Assembly: GCF_000407485.1 (NCBI RefSeq)
Contig: NZ_ASWD01000002.1
Span: forward strand, 744,001-808,000
Source of the DNA: Enterococcus pallens ATCC BAA-351
GTDB taxonomy: Bacteria; Bacillota; Bacilli; Lactobacillales; Enterococcaceae
Length of the DNA: 64,000 nucleotides
Direction: 5' to 3'
Shown here: positions 45,210-55,698 of the stretch, piece by piece
How the letters are laid out: each line of letters begins with the position of its first letter
Position numbering within the stretch: position 1 is the first letter of the stretch
Program-made: the position numbers and the translations under genes
The notes under the pieces: model-generated
Databases searched by the model: none
What the model was told of the DNA's origin: nothing
Seen by the model: the letters and a program-made list of their open reading frames with translations, nothing else

Positions 45210-46154
45210 ATGAAAAACATTGGCCTAGGACACGCCAGCGGAAAAATCATTTTAATGGGGGAACATGCGGTGGTTTATGGGGAACCCGCAATTGCTTTTC
45301 CCTTTTCTGGTACCGGCATTACAACTACTGTCCAATTTCATCAAGGAAACGAATCTTGGATTGAATCCAGCTTTTATCATGGTCCTTTGACAAAGGCCCC
45401 CCACTCTATGCGGAATGTGACGGTCTTATTATGGCAGCTGATTCGCCAATTTGCTATTCAGAAACCATTTTACGTAACAATTGAAAGTACGGTTCCAGCC
45501 GAACGTGGCATGGGATCAAGTGCAGCCGTGGCTGTCTCTATCACCAGAGCATTTTTCGACTGGCTGGAGCTGCCGGCAGATCAAGAAAATATATTATTTT
45601 TTGTTAATCAAGCTGAGAAAATTGCCCATGGAAATCCTAGCGGAATTGATGCGGCAACGATTAGCGGTACAGAGCCGTTGCTTTACCAAAAGGGCTTGGA
45701 TTTTCAGCCCTTCCAGCTAAACATGGATGCCTTCTTAGTGGTGGCAGACACTGGACACAAGGGACAGACCCGTAAAGCTGTAAAAGATGTTGCTCATTTG
45801 ATGGAGGTTGACCGCTTGGTAACCGGCAGCCGAATTCGTCAACTGGGACAGCTGACCAAACAAGCACAGCAAGCAATTTTGTCCAATCAGCCTGAGCTTT
45901 TGGGTGCTTATATGACTCGGGCACAGGAACATTTACAAGCATTAGGAACCAGCGATTATGCCTTGGACCACTTAATCGAAACTGCTTTAGCCAATCAAGC
46001 GTTGGGTGCGAAATTGACTGGCGGCGGTCGTGGCGGGTGTATGATTGCTTTAACAAAAAACGAAGAAAGCGGACGCCGCCTGCAGCAGATTTTACTCAGT
46101 GCCGGCGCACGCGATACGTGGATCGAAGGGTTAGGGGTATATGCACATGTATAA
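45210..46154 (+). CDS. mvk: Mevalonate kinase
   Basis: The product has 314 residues of the GHMP kinase fold. The N-terminal GHASGKIILMGEHAVVYG, the ATP loop RGMGSSAAVAVS (near residue 98) and the C-terminal AKLTGGGRGGCMIAL are typical of mevalonate kinase, which phosphorylates mevalonate with ATP. AAGGAG precedes the ATG. First of four overlapping genes that turn mevalonate into isopentenyl and dimethylallyl diphosphate. Enterococci use this route instead of the MEP pathway. Confidence 0.96.
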   Translation: MKNIGLGHASGKIILMGEHAVVYGEPAIAFPFSGTGITTTVQFHQGNESWIESSFYHGPLTKAPHSMRNVTVLLWQLIRQFAIQKPFYVTIESTVPAERGMGSSAAVAVSITRAFFDWLELPADQENILFFVNQAEKIAHGNPSGIDAATISGTEPLLYQKGLDFQPFQLNMDAFLVVADTGHKGQTRKAVKDVAHLMEVDRLVTGSRIRQLGQLTKQAQQAILSNQPELLGAYMTRAQEHLQALGTSDYALDHLIETALANQALGAKLTGGGRGGCMIALTKNEESGRRLQQILLSAGARDTWIEGLGVYAHV

Positions 46155-47139
46155 AGGTCACGCGCGAGCGTACACCAATATCGCGTTGATTAAATATTGG
46201 GGGAAGGCTGATCAGCAGCTGATTCTGCCCATGAACAATAGTTTGTCATTAACACTGGATGCTTTCTACACAGAAACCTCCGTCACCTTTTCCTCAGAAT
46301 TCTCTGAGGATCAGTTTTATTTAGATCACCAATTACAGGATAAAAAAGCAACCGATAAGATTAGCCGTTTTCTCGATTTAATTAGAGAAAAAGCACAAAG
46401 TCAGCTATTTGCCAAAGTGGACAGTCAAAATTTTGTCCCGACAGCAGCTGGGCTGGCTTCTTCGGCGAGCGGTTTAGCAGCTTTGGCTGGTGCGGCTAGC
46501 GCGGCTTTAGGCTTATCTTTGGAAGAAAAAGAATTGTCTCGGTTAGCCCGACGTGGTTCAGGTTCAGCTTGCCGCAGTGTTTACGGCGGCTTTGCAGAAT
46601 GGCAAAAAGGGGATTCCGATGAAACCTCTTATGCTGTACCGATTGTCTCCAACAGCTTTGAAGATGAGCTGAGTATGATCTTTGTGGTAGTCAACGACCA
46701 GCAAAAGGATGTTTCTAGTCGGGATGGGATGCAGCGAACGGTTGAAACCTCCGCATTTTACGATGGTTGGCTGGCTACCGTGCCTCAAGATTTAGCTAAA
46801 GCTCACACAGCAATCACTGATAAAGATTTCCAAGCATTAGGTGAAGTTACCGAAGCTAGTGCTCTGAAAATGCACGGCACTACTTTAGCTGCGGCACCGC
46901 CATTTACCTATTGGTCGGCTGAAAGCATGCGGGCCATGAATCTTGTCCGTCAGCTTCGCAATCAAGGCTTGTCCTGCTACTTCACGATGGATGCAGGACC
47001 AAATGTTAAAATTCTTGTACAGCGAAAAGACGAAGCGGCCTTACTAGGCAAGCTGCAGGAACATTTTTCAGCGGATCAATTGATCACTGCCCATGCTGGG
47101 CCTGGAATCAAAATAACGACAAAGGAAGTAGAAGCATGA
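46147..47139 (+). CDS. mvaD: Diphosphomevalonate decarboxylase
   Basis: The product has about 330 residues. ATG 46147 (MYKGHARAYTN) fits the family N-terminus better than ATG 46141. IALIKYWGK, PTAAGLASSASGLAAL and SGSACRSVYGGF are family signatures; the enzyme makes isopentenyl diphosphate from 5-diphosphomevalonate with ATP. It overlaps the mevalonate kinase stop by 8 bp. Confidence 0.96.
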   Translation: MYKGHARAYTNIALIKYWGKADQQLILPMNNSLSLTLDAFYTETSVTFSSEFSEDQFYLDHQLQDKKATDKISRFLDLIREKAQSQLFAKVDSQNFVPTAAGLASSASGLAALAGAASAALGLSLEEKELSRLARRGSGSACRSVYGGFAEWQKGDSDETSYAVPIVSNSFEDELSMIFVVVNDQQKDVSSRDGMQRTVETSAFYDGWLATVPQDLAKAHTAITDKDFQALGEVTEASALKMHGTTLAAAPPFTYWSAESMRAMNLVRQLRNQGLSCYFTMDAGPNVKILVQRKDEAALLGKLQEHFSADQLITAHAGPGIKITTKEVEA

Positions 47140-48224
47140 TTGAAGTTTCAGCTCCTGGTAAATTATATATCGCCGGCGAATATGCCGTAGTCGAGCCTGG
47201 TCATCCAGCTATTATCGTAGCCATCGACCAGTTTATCAACGTCTCCATTGAAGCTGCTAAAAAAAGCGGCAGTATTCAATCGGCTCAATACAGTGACCTG
47301 CCTATTCGGTGGACACGACGAAACAATGAACTAGTTTTAGATATCAGGGACAACCCTTTTCACTATATTTTGGCTGCCATTCATTTTACTGAGCGTTATG
47401 CGCAGGAAAAAGGCAAAGCACTGGCCTTTTTTAATTTAAAAGTAACCAGTGAGCTAGATAATTCCAACGGTCGCAAATACGGCTTAGGTTCTAGCGGTGC
47501 GGTAACCGTCGCTACGGTAAAAGCGCTAAATGCCTTTTACGATCTGCAGCTTTCTCAATTAGAGCTGTTCAAGTTAGCTACACTGGCCCATTTAAATGTG
47601 CAGGGCAATGGTTCCTGTGGAGATATTGCAGCCAGCTGTTATGGCGGTTGGTTGGCTTTTTCAACCTTTGATCATGATTGGCTGCTGGAAAAGCTGGAGC
47701 AGGAAAGCTTATCAACTATTATTGAAAGCGACTGGCCTAGTTTGCGAATCGAACCCTTGAAGGCACCGGAGGATTTGCGGCTGCTGATTGGTTGGACAGG
47801 CAGCCCAGCTTCTACTTCTGATTTGGTGGATCAGGTTCATCAATCAAGAGAAGAAAAAGCCGTGGCTTATGAACAGTTTTTAGCTGACAGCAAAGCCTGT
47901 GTGGACCAAATGATTGAAGGCTTTAAGCATGAAAATGTAGCTGAAATTCAAGCAATGATTCGCAAAAATCGCGAACTGCTTAATCAGTTAACTACGTTTA
48001 GTAATGTATCGATTGAAACACAACAGCTGAAGGTCTTAAACGACCTGGCGGAAAAATATTCTGGGGCAGCCAAATCATCTGGTGCTGGCGGCGGCGATTG
48101 CGGTATTGTCATCGTTGATAAAAAGGCTGGCATCCTTCCTTTGATGAGCTCATGGGAAAAGGCTGGCATTACCCCATTACCTTTACATGTCTACCATTTT
48201 ACGGAGGAAATTAATGAATCGTAA
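47136..48224 (+). CDS. Phosphomevalonate kinase
   Basis: The product has 362 residues, a GHMP kinase with APGKLYIAGEYAVVEPG at the N-terminus, the ATP loop KYGLGSSGAVTVA and the C-terminal KSSGAGGGDCGIVI. It adds the second phosphate to mevalonate. Start overlaps the decarboxylase stop by 4 bp (ATGA). Confidence 0.95.
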   Translation: MIEVSAPGKLYIAGEYAVVEPGHPAIIVAIDQFINVSIEAAKKSGSIQSAQYSDLPIRWTRRNNELVLDIRDNPFHYILAAIHFTERYAQEKGKALAFFNLKVTSELDNSNGRKYGLGSSGAVTVATVKALNAFYDLQLSQLELFKLATLAHLNVQGNGSCGDIAASCYGGWLAFSTFDHDWLLEKLEQESLSTIIESDWPSLRIEPLKAPEDLRLLIGWTGSPASTSDLVDQVHQSREEKAVAYEQFLADSKACVDQMIEGFKHENVAEIQAMIRKNRELLNQLTTFSNVSIETQQLKVLNDLAEKYSGAAKSSGAGGGDCGIVIVDKKAGILPLMSSWEKAGITPLPLHVYHFTEEINES

Positions 48225-49257
48225 AGATGAACACCTGTTACTGGCAAAAGCGCAACAGAGCCAGCCAAAAGAAAATGACTTCGATGCGGTATCTTTTGTC
48301 CATCAGTCAATGGTTTCGATTTCCGATGCTCAGATTGATTTAACCACTTCGATTAATGGACTCACTTTAGAAGTCCCTTTTTATATTAATGCTATGACCG
48401 GCGGCAGTGAAAAGACCAAAGTGTTTAATCAACAATTGGCCATGGTGGCAAAAGCAACTGGCCTAATGATGGCAACGGGTTCTGTCTCAGCTGCTTTGAA
48501 GGATCCATCGGTCGCTGACTCTTACACGGTTGTCCGCGATGAAAATCCACAAGGGCTAGTTCTTGCTAATATGGGTGCTGGCCGAAATGCCGAGGATGCA
48601 CAAAAAATGATTGATCTGCTGCATGCGGATGGCTTGCAAATCCATTTGAATGTCCCTCAAGAATTGGTAATGCCTGAAGGTGAACACGATTTCGACTCGT
48701 GGGCAGCCAATATTCGCGAAACGATAGAGGCCGTTTCCGTTCCAGTCATCGTCAAAGAGGTCGGTTTTGGCATGGCTCAGGAAACGATTCAAAAGCTGTT
48801 AGAGCTTGGGGTTCAAGCAGTGGATGTTTCTGGCCGCGGGGGTACCAGCTTTACTCAGATTGAAAATTCTCGTCGTGAGCGTCGTGAGTTGTCTTATTTA
48901 GACAACTGGGGACAATCCACTGTCATTTCCCTGCTGGAGGCTCAGCCGTTTATGGATGAGCTGACTGTCTTGGCTTCAGGCGGTATCCGCAATGCCTTTG
49001 ATATTTTTAAAGCGGTGAGCTTAGGAGCTAACGCGGTAGGTATTTCTGGTACTATCTTAAACACCGTCATGTCGGAGGGTGTAGATGCCACAATTGAGTT
49101 AGTAGAAGACTGGAAAGCTCAACTGCGTTTGCTTTACGCGTTAACAGGCAAAGCAACAACTAAAGATGTGCAAAAAAATCAGTTAATCATCACCGGAGCC
49201 CCCAAAGAATGGGCGGAATTGCGGGGGATTAACCTTTACAACTTAGCTGCACGCTAA
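48214..49257 (+). CDS. fni: Type 2 isopentenyl-diphosphate delta-isomerase (FMN)
   Basis: From ATG 48214 (ACGGAGGAAA upstream) the product has 347 residues; the upstream extension overlaps the kinase gene and is not needed. MNRKDEHLLLA, YINAMTGGSEKT and GRGGTSFTQIENSRR are typical of the FMN- and NADPH-dependent isomerase that interconverts isopentenyl and dimethylallyl diphosphate. It overlaps the previous gene by 11 bp and ends the cluster. Confidence 0.95.
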   Translation: MNRKDEHLLLAKAQQSQPKENDFDAVSFVHQSMVSISDAQIDLTTSINGLTLEVPFYINAMTGGSEKTKVFNQQLAMVAKATGLMMATGSVSAALKDPSVADSYTVVRDENPQGLVLANMGAGRNAEDAQKMIDLLHADGLQIHLNVPQELVMPEGEHDFDSWAANIRETIEAVSVPVIVKEVGFGMAQETIQKLLELGVQAVDVSGRGGTSFTQIENSRRERRELSYLDNWGQSTVISLLEAQPFMDELTVLASGGIRNAFDIFKAVSLGANAVGISGTILNTVMSEGVDATIELVEDWKAQLRLLYALTGKATTKDVQKNQLIITGAPKEWAELRGINLYNLAAR

Positions 49258-49305
49258 AAAAGACGAGAGACTTCAGAATATTAGCTGAGTCTTTCGTCTT
49301 TATTT
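49257..49305. terminator. Terminator after fni, probably bidirectional
   Basis: Arms about 49259-49272 and 49288-49300 pair (AAGACGAGAGACT with AGTCTTTCGTCTT, one G-U), with A and T runs outside. It separates convergent fni and the racemase gene. Confidence 0.8.
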
Positions 49306-49307
49306 GT

Positions 49308-50000
49308 TTATTCTGCCAAAGCTTTCTTCACGGCAGCTGTACAATGAATTTCCGTGGTATCAAACAATGGAATGTCCACATCGGCTTGCTGGATCAACAA
49401 ACCAATCTCCGTACATCCCAAAATAATCCCTTGAGCGCCTTCAGCCTTCAATTGATCAATCACTGCTAGGTATTGCTGCTTCGAAGCGGCATTAATCGTC
49501 CCTAAACACAGCTCATCAAAAATGACCGTATTCACTCGTTCAATTGCCTCTTCATCAGGAATCAACACTTCGATTCCCTGATCAATGATTCGTTCCTTGT
49601 AAAAGTCTTGGGTCATGGTATACTTCGTACCTAATAACCCCACCTTGGTAATTCCCTCCTGCTTCAGCTGATCAATCGTCGCATCTGCAATATGCAAAAT
49701 AGGAATCGTTAGCTGCTGTTGAATCTGGGGCGCTACCTTGTGCATCGTGTTGGTACAAATTAACAGAAAGTCAGCTCCAGCTGCTTCTAATCCCTTAGCA
49801 TAATCAGCTAAAATCTCGCCGCTCTTCTCCCACTCACCTTGCGCCTGACACGTTTCTATTTCTTGAAAATCCACACTGCCTAGGAGAATCTTGGCTGAAT
49901 GCAAGCCACCCAGCTCGGATTGAATCCCTTGATTAATCAGAGTGTAATACGATACCGTACTTTCCCAACTCATACCGCCTAATAATCCAATTGTCTTCAT
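49308..50000 (-). CDS. Aspartate/glutamate racemase family protein
   Basis: The product has 230 residues. Two catalytic Cys regions are present, LLICTNTMH (near residue 83) and IILGCTEIG (near residue 193), with the N-terminal GLLGGMSWEST typical of aspartate racemase-like proteins. It is distinct from the essential MurI type. It may make D-aspartate, which enterococci of the E. faecium/avium type use in peptidoglycan cross-bridges, but substrate is not certain. 8 bp separate it from the gene upstream. Confidence 0.88.
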   Translation of the reverse strand: MKTIGLLGGMSWESTVSYYTLINQGIQSELGGLHSAKILLGSVDFQEIETCQAQGEWEKSGEILADYAKGLEAAGADFLLICTNTMHKVAPQIQQQLTIPILHIADATIDQLKQEGITKVGLLGTKYTMTQDFYKERIIDQGIEVLIPDEEAIERVNTVIFDELCLGTINAASKQQYLAVIDQLKAEGAQGIILGCTEIGLLIQQADVDIPLFDTTEIHCTAAVKKALAE

Positions 50001-50008
50001 TTTTCCTC

Positions 50009-50503
50009 CTATTTTCTGTTCAACAATCGCTGCCAGAAGCTTTTCTTTTTTCCCACACGAATATTGCCACCTGTTGTTTCGTGGGTACTAATCATCGTCT
50101 GAAAGACCAAATTATCCTGCAACAGGAACTGGTTTAAAATATGCAGCTGCTCTAATTGCTCCATTATATGAGTGATTTGTTCTGCGTTTAAATCGAATAA
50201 GTTCAGTTTTTCGCCTTGGGCTTTCAACAAACGCTGAAAATCCCGTTGAATTAATTTAATCAGTTCATATTCCCGCGTAAGCAGACTGTTGATCTTTCTC
50301 GGCTCCTGCTGCTGACTATCAGCTGCCGGTACGAGGTTTGTTACTATCTCTAACGCCTCCACATAATCTCTTAAATCCAAGATAAAGATTTGGGCGGCTT
50401 TTTTATTCATTAAATAGGTTTGACTGGTTAAAAACTCGCCTAAAGAAACCAATTCTGCGTTTGTTTGGCTGAGTTCACGTATCTCCCGCGTTAGCTTTTC
50501 CAC
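50009..50503 (-). CDS. Hypothetical cytoplasmic helical protein
   Basis: The product has 164 residues and starts with GTG (50503) after GAGGG. It is helical and charged, with Leu/Glu/Gln heptad-like stretches (LTREYELIKLIQRDFQRLLKAQ, shown in part), no membrane span and a basic C-terminus (GKKKSFWQRLLNRK). It is 8 bp from the racemase gene and probably co-transcribed. No family recognised. Confidence 0.65.
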   Translation of the reverse strand: MEKLTREIRELSQTNAELVSLGEFLTSQTYLMNKKAAQIFILDLRDYVEALEIVTNLVPAADSQQQEPRKINSLLTREYELIKLIQRDFQRLLKAQGEKLNLFDLNAEQITHIMEQLEQLHILNQFLLQDNLVFQTMISTHETTGGNIRVGKKKSFWQRLLNRK

Positions 50504-50683
50504 TGGCGTCTGTCCCTCTTTTCTTCCCTTAATACCAGTCTAACTTTTTTTTTAAAATAGAACAATCGTAGAGTTCAAATTTATAAAAAATAAAGAAACC
50601 CAAGAAAGTTCATATCAGATCTAAAGCTGATTCATGAAGTTTTTTAGAGCTATTTTCCGAATAAAAGTTTCGCTTAAAAACTC

Positions 50684-50711
50684 AAAAAAAGAACCTCCAC
50701 GTGGGAGGCTC
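50684..50711 (-). terminator. Terminator of first adhE
   Basis: GAACCTCC (50691-50698) pairs with GGAGGCTC (50704-50711), one G-U, followed in the minus direction by seven T. Confidence 0.8.
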
Positions 50712-50723
50712 TTCATTGTAGTC

Positions 50724-53327
50724 TTATGCTTTGTAATCGTAAGCTGTAACGATGATTTCTTTCAGCTCGCTGATTAGTGGTTCTTTAGGGTTAGCAGTAG
50801 TACATTGGTCTTCGTAAGCCAATTCAGCCATACGATCCGCTGTAGCATCTAGAACTTCTTGCGTTACGCCTTGTGCTTTCAAGTTCATGTCGATACCAAC
50901 GTTTTTACCTAAGTTGTAAACTGCTTCGATTAATGCATCAACCAATTCTGCAGTTGTGTTACCTTTAAGACCTAAGAACTTCGCGATATCAGCGTAGTCT
51001 GTATCGGCACGGAAGTAGTCATATTTAGGGAACATTGCATGTTTTTGTGGGTCTTTCGCATTGTAACGGATGATATGAGGCAATAGAATTGCGTTCGTAC
51101 GTCCGTGAGGAATGCCGTATTCTCCACCGATCTTGTGAGCGATTGAGTGACAAATTCCCAAGAAAGCATTCGCGAATGCCATACCAGCCATTGCTGATGC
51201 GTTATGCATTTTTTCTCTTGATTCTGGATCAGCTGTTTTCACTGAATTTTCAAGGTGTTCAAAGACGATCTTGATTGCTTGCAAGCTCAATCCGCGAGTG
51301 TAGTCAGATGCCATTACAGATACATAAGACTCAATTGCGTGAGTTAATACGTCCATACCAGTATCAGCTGTTACTGAAGGTGGCACAGTCATAACAAATT
51401 GAGGGTCAACAATCGCTACATCTGGTGTTAATGCGTAGTCTGCTAATGGGTATTTCACGTGAGTGTCGCTATCGGTGATAACGGCAAACGGAGTAACCTC
51501 AGAACCAGTACCAGAAGTAGTTGGAATACATACAAATTGTGTTTTCTTAGGATCAGCAATCTTGTAAGTACGTTTGCGGATATCCAAGAATTTTTGTTTC
51601 GCGCCGAAGAATGAAGTGTCTGGGTGTTCAAAGAACATCCACATACCTTTCGCCGCATCCATCGCAGATCCACCACCTAATGCAATGACAGTATCAGGTT
51701 GGAACTCGTTGAACATTTCTAGACCTTTGTAAACAGTGTTTGTTGAAGGGTTAGGCTCAACATCTGAGAATACTTCAACCTTCACGTCGTTTTTGCGACG
51801 GCCTAATACTTCACGAACGATGTCAGCATAACCGAATTGAACCATACCTGGGTCACAAACTAACATAACGCGTTCAACATTTTGCATCTTAGTTAGATAC
51901 AATAATGAGTTCTTTTCAAAGAAGATTTTTGGTGGTAATTTAAACCATTGCATATTATTTCTCCGTTTCGCTATAGTTTTAACATTGATTAAGTTAATAG
52001 CAGATACGTTCTTAGATACAGAGTTCTTACCGTATGAACCACAACCAAGAGTCAATGATGGAATCATTTCGTTGTAGATATCACCGATACCACCTTCAGC
52101 AGATGGTGTGTTAACTAAGATACGGCAAGCTTTCATGCGCAAACCAAATTTCACTTGCAAGTCTTCATCTTCAGTATGAATAACTGCTGTATGTCCTAGT
52201 CCGCCTAGTTCAAGCATACCTTGACACATATCTAATGCTTCTGCTTGGCTGTTCGCTTTAACCATTGCTAGTACTGGAGAAAGTTTTTCACGAGATAATG
52301 GATATTCAGCACCAACGCCATCTAATTCAGCGATTAACATTTTAGTCCCTTCAGGAACTTTAATGCCAGCGCGTTGCGCGATATCCATAGCTGAATGACC
52401 AACGATTGCTGGGTTAACAGCATATTTGCCTTCGTTCATTACAGCATCTTCTAATTTTTTCAATTCATTTTTCTTAACAACGTATGCTTGATGTGCTTCA
52501 AATTCGCGTTTCACATCATCGTAAATTTCTTTGTCAACGATGATTCCTTGCTCAGAAGCACAGATCATGCCGTTATCAAATGTTTTTGATACAAATAAGT
52601 CATTAACTGCACGTTTGATTTTCGCAGTTTTTTCGATATAAGCAGGAGCGTTACCAGCACCTACACCTAAAGCAGGTTTACCAGTAGAGTAAGCAGATTT
52701 AACCATGCCTGGTCCACCAGTTGCTAATACGATCGCTACGCCTGGATGATTCATCAAGCCTTGAGTTGCCTCAATTGATGGTGTTTCAATCCATTGGATA
52801 CAGTTTTCAGGAGCTCCAGCAGCAATTGCAGCGTCACGGACGATGCGTGCAGCTTCCACTGAACATTTTTGTGCAGATGGGTGGAATGAGAATACGATTG
52901 GGTTTGCTGTTTTCAAAGCAATCATTGCTTTAAAAATAGTTGTTGAAGTTGGGTTAGTTGTTGGTACAACCCCACAGATAACACCAACTGGTCCAGCAAC
53001 TTCGATCAAACCTCTTTGTTTGTCTTCGCCGATTACACCAACAGTTTTATCATGTTTAATGCTGTTCCAAATGTACTCAGAAGCATACATGTTTTTGATT
53101 GCTTTATCTTCGACAATCCCACGGCCAGTTTCTTCAACTGCCATTTTTGCCAACATCATGTGCTTGTCTAGTGCTGCCATTGCCATTTCGTGAACGATGT
53201 GGTCAACTTTTTCTTGATCGAAATCAGCCATGATATCTAATGCTACATTGGCCTTCGTTGCCATCTCATCGATCATTTGCTCAACATTGATCGTGTCTTT
53301 TGTTTCTTTCTCAACCGCTTTTGCCAT
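50724..53327 (-). CDS. adhE: Bifunctional acetaldehyde-CoA/alcohol dehydrogenase, paralogue 1
   Basis: The product has 867 residues. The N-terminal aldehyde dehydrogenase domain (about 1-440) has the catalytic Cys in DNGMICASEQ; the C-terminal iron alcohol dehydrogenase domain (about 455-867) has the NAD loop ALGGGSAMDAAKG and metal-binding His residues in CHSIAHKIGGEYGIPHGRTNA. It reduces acetyl-CoA to ethanol with two NADH and forms spirosome filaments. AGGAGG precedes the ATG. A second gene of identical product length lies 2.4 kb away in opposite orientation. A Rex-like dyad lies about 90 bp upstream. Confidence 0.97.
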   Translation of the reverse strand: MAKAVEKETKDTINVEQMIDEMATKANVALDIMADFDQEKVDHIVHEMAMAALDKHMMLAKMAVEETGRGIVEDKAIKNMYASEYIWNSIKHDKTVGVIGEDKQRGLIEVAGPVGVICGVVPTTNPTSTTIFKAMIALKTANPIVFSFHPSAQKCSVEAARIVRDAAIAAGAPENCIQWIETPSIEATQGLMNHPGVAIVLATGGPGMVKSAYSTGKPALGVGAGNAPAYIEKTAKIKRAVNDLFVSKTFDNGMICASEQGIIVDKEIYDDVKREFEAHQAYVVKKNELKKLEDAVMNEGKYAVNPAIVGHSAMDIAQRAGIKVPEGTKMLIAELDGVGAEYPLSREKLSPVLAMVKANSQAEALDMCQGMLELGGLGHTAVIHTEDEDLQVKFGLRMKACRILVNTPSAEGGIGDIYNEMIPSLTLGCGSYGKNSVSKNVSAINLINVKTIAKRRNNMQWFKLPPKIFFEKNSLLYLTKMQNVERVMLVCDPGMVQFGYADIVREVLGRRKNDVKVEVFSDVEPNPSTNTVYKGLEMFNEFQPDTVIALGGGSAMDAAKGMWMFFEHPDTSFFGAKQKFLDIRKRTYKIADPKKTQFVCIPTTSGTGSEVTPFAVITDSDTHVKYPLADYALTPDVAIVDPQFVMTVPPSVTADTGMDVLTHAIESYVSVMASDYTRGLSLQAIKIVFEHLENSVKTADPESREKMHNASAMAGMAFANAFLGICHSIAHKIGGEYGIPHGRTNAILLPHIIRYNAKDPQKHAMFPKYDYFRADTDYADIAKFLGLKGNTTAELVDALIEAVYNLGKNVGIDMNLKAQGVTQEVLDATADRMAELAYEDQCTTANPKEPLISELKEIIVTAYDYKA

Positions 53328-53412
53328 GTGAGTCCTCCTAATAACATAAATTATTTGTTAATTTTTTCACATTCCCATCATACAACATCGGTTTAGATTT
53401 GTAAATACTTTT

Positions 53413-53430
53413 TTGTGATTTTTTTTCACA
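53413..53430. promoter_or_regulatory. Rex-like dyad upstream of adhE paralogue 1
   Basis: TTGTGA (53413-53418) and CACA (53427-53430) are separated by eight T, close to the Rex consensus TTGTGA-n6-TCACAA but with one extra base. A second partial site (TTCAACATTTCACAA) lies at 53532-53546. Rex would couple ethanol formation to the NADH/NAD ratio. Not verified. Confidence 0.4.
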
Positions 53431-53573
53431 CCTTTTTATTCTTTAACAAATGTGCCTGCTGCTAGGCCTTCTGTGGTATTTTCTAAAGTTTAAGAAATTC
53501 TGCAAAAGATAAAAAGACAAACATTATTTAATTCAACATTTCACAACGTTGGCAGAATATTGAAAAAACGAGA

Positions 53574-53614
53574 CAAAAAATAAGCCGCAAGTAAACATTA
53601 CGCTTACCTGCGGC
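53574..53614 (-). terminator. Terminator of tgt-yajC
   Basis: GCCGCAAGTAAAC (53584-53596) pairs with GCTTACCTGCGGC (53602-53614) with two wobble steps, followed in the minus direction by TTATTTTTT. Confidence 0.85.
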
Positions 53615-53630
53615 CTTCATCTGTACAAAA

Positions 53631-53975
53631 TTATTCTTCTTTATCCGTTGGTTCTGGTGTTACTTCCGGTTCAACAACTGCTTCAGTTGTTTCAACTGGT
53701 GCTGGATTGACTGGTGCTGCTGACTTCACAGTGCGGATCGATGCCCGATCAAACACTAAGAAGATGCCTTCGCAATCTAAAGTAACAGTTTTTTCAGCAC
53801 TGTTCATTTCAGAAATAACTCCGTGCAAGCCGCCGATTGTTACAACACTATCGCCTGGCTTCATTGCATCTAATAAATTTTGACGTTCTTGCTGTTGTTT
53901 CTTTTGGGTACGATTCATCATAAAGAACATACCGATCATCACAACTAACAAGATTATCATTGGAAAGCTTCCCAT
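53631..53975 (-). CDS. yajC: Sec translocon accessory protein YajC
   Basis: The ATG at 53975 (GAGGGG upstream) gives 114 residues; an in-frame GTG 15 bases earlier is less likely. One membrane helix at the N-terminus (SFPMIILLVVMIGMFFMM) is followed by the YajC core RTQKKQQQERQNLLDAMKPG (shown in part) and an acidic Pro/Glu tail. It binds SecDF near SecYEG. It follows tgt, the usual order in Firmicutes. Confidence 0.95.
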   Translation of the reverse strand: MGSFPMIILLVVMIGMFFMMNRTQKKQQQERQNLLDAMKPGDSVVTIGGLHGVISEMNSAEKTVTLDCEGIFLVFDRASIRTVKSAAPVNPAPVETTEAVVEPEVTPEPTDKEE

Positions 53976-54055
53976 GTTTATTCCCCTCACATTCTAATAG
54001 TCACTAAATACTGTAACAAAGATAACAGACTTAAACTAGTGGTTTGCATCATTTT

Positions 54056-55698
<1,643 letters not shown>

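Larger units (their letters stand above)
53328..53630. other. Intergenic region between yajC and adhE paralogue 1
   Basis: It contains the adhE promoter region with two Rex-like sequences (53413-53430 and 53532-53546) and the yajC terminator (53574-53614). No gene. Confidence 0.5.
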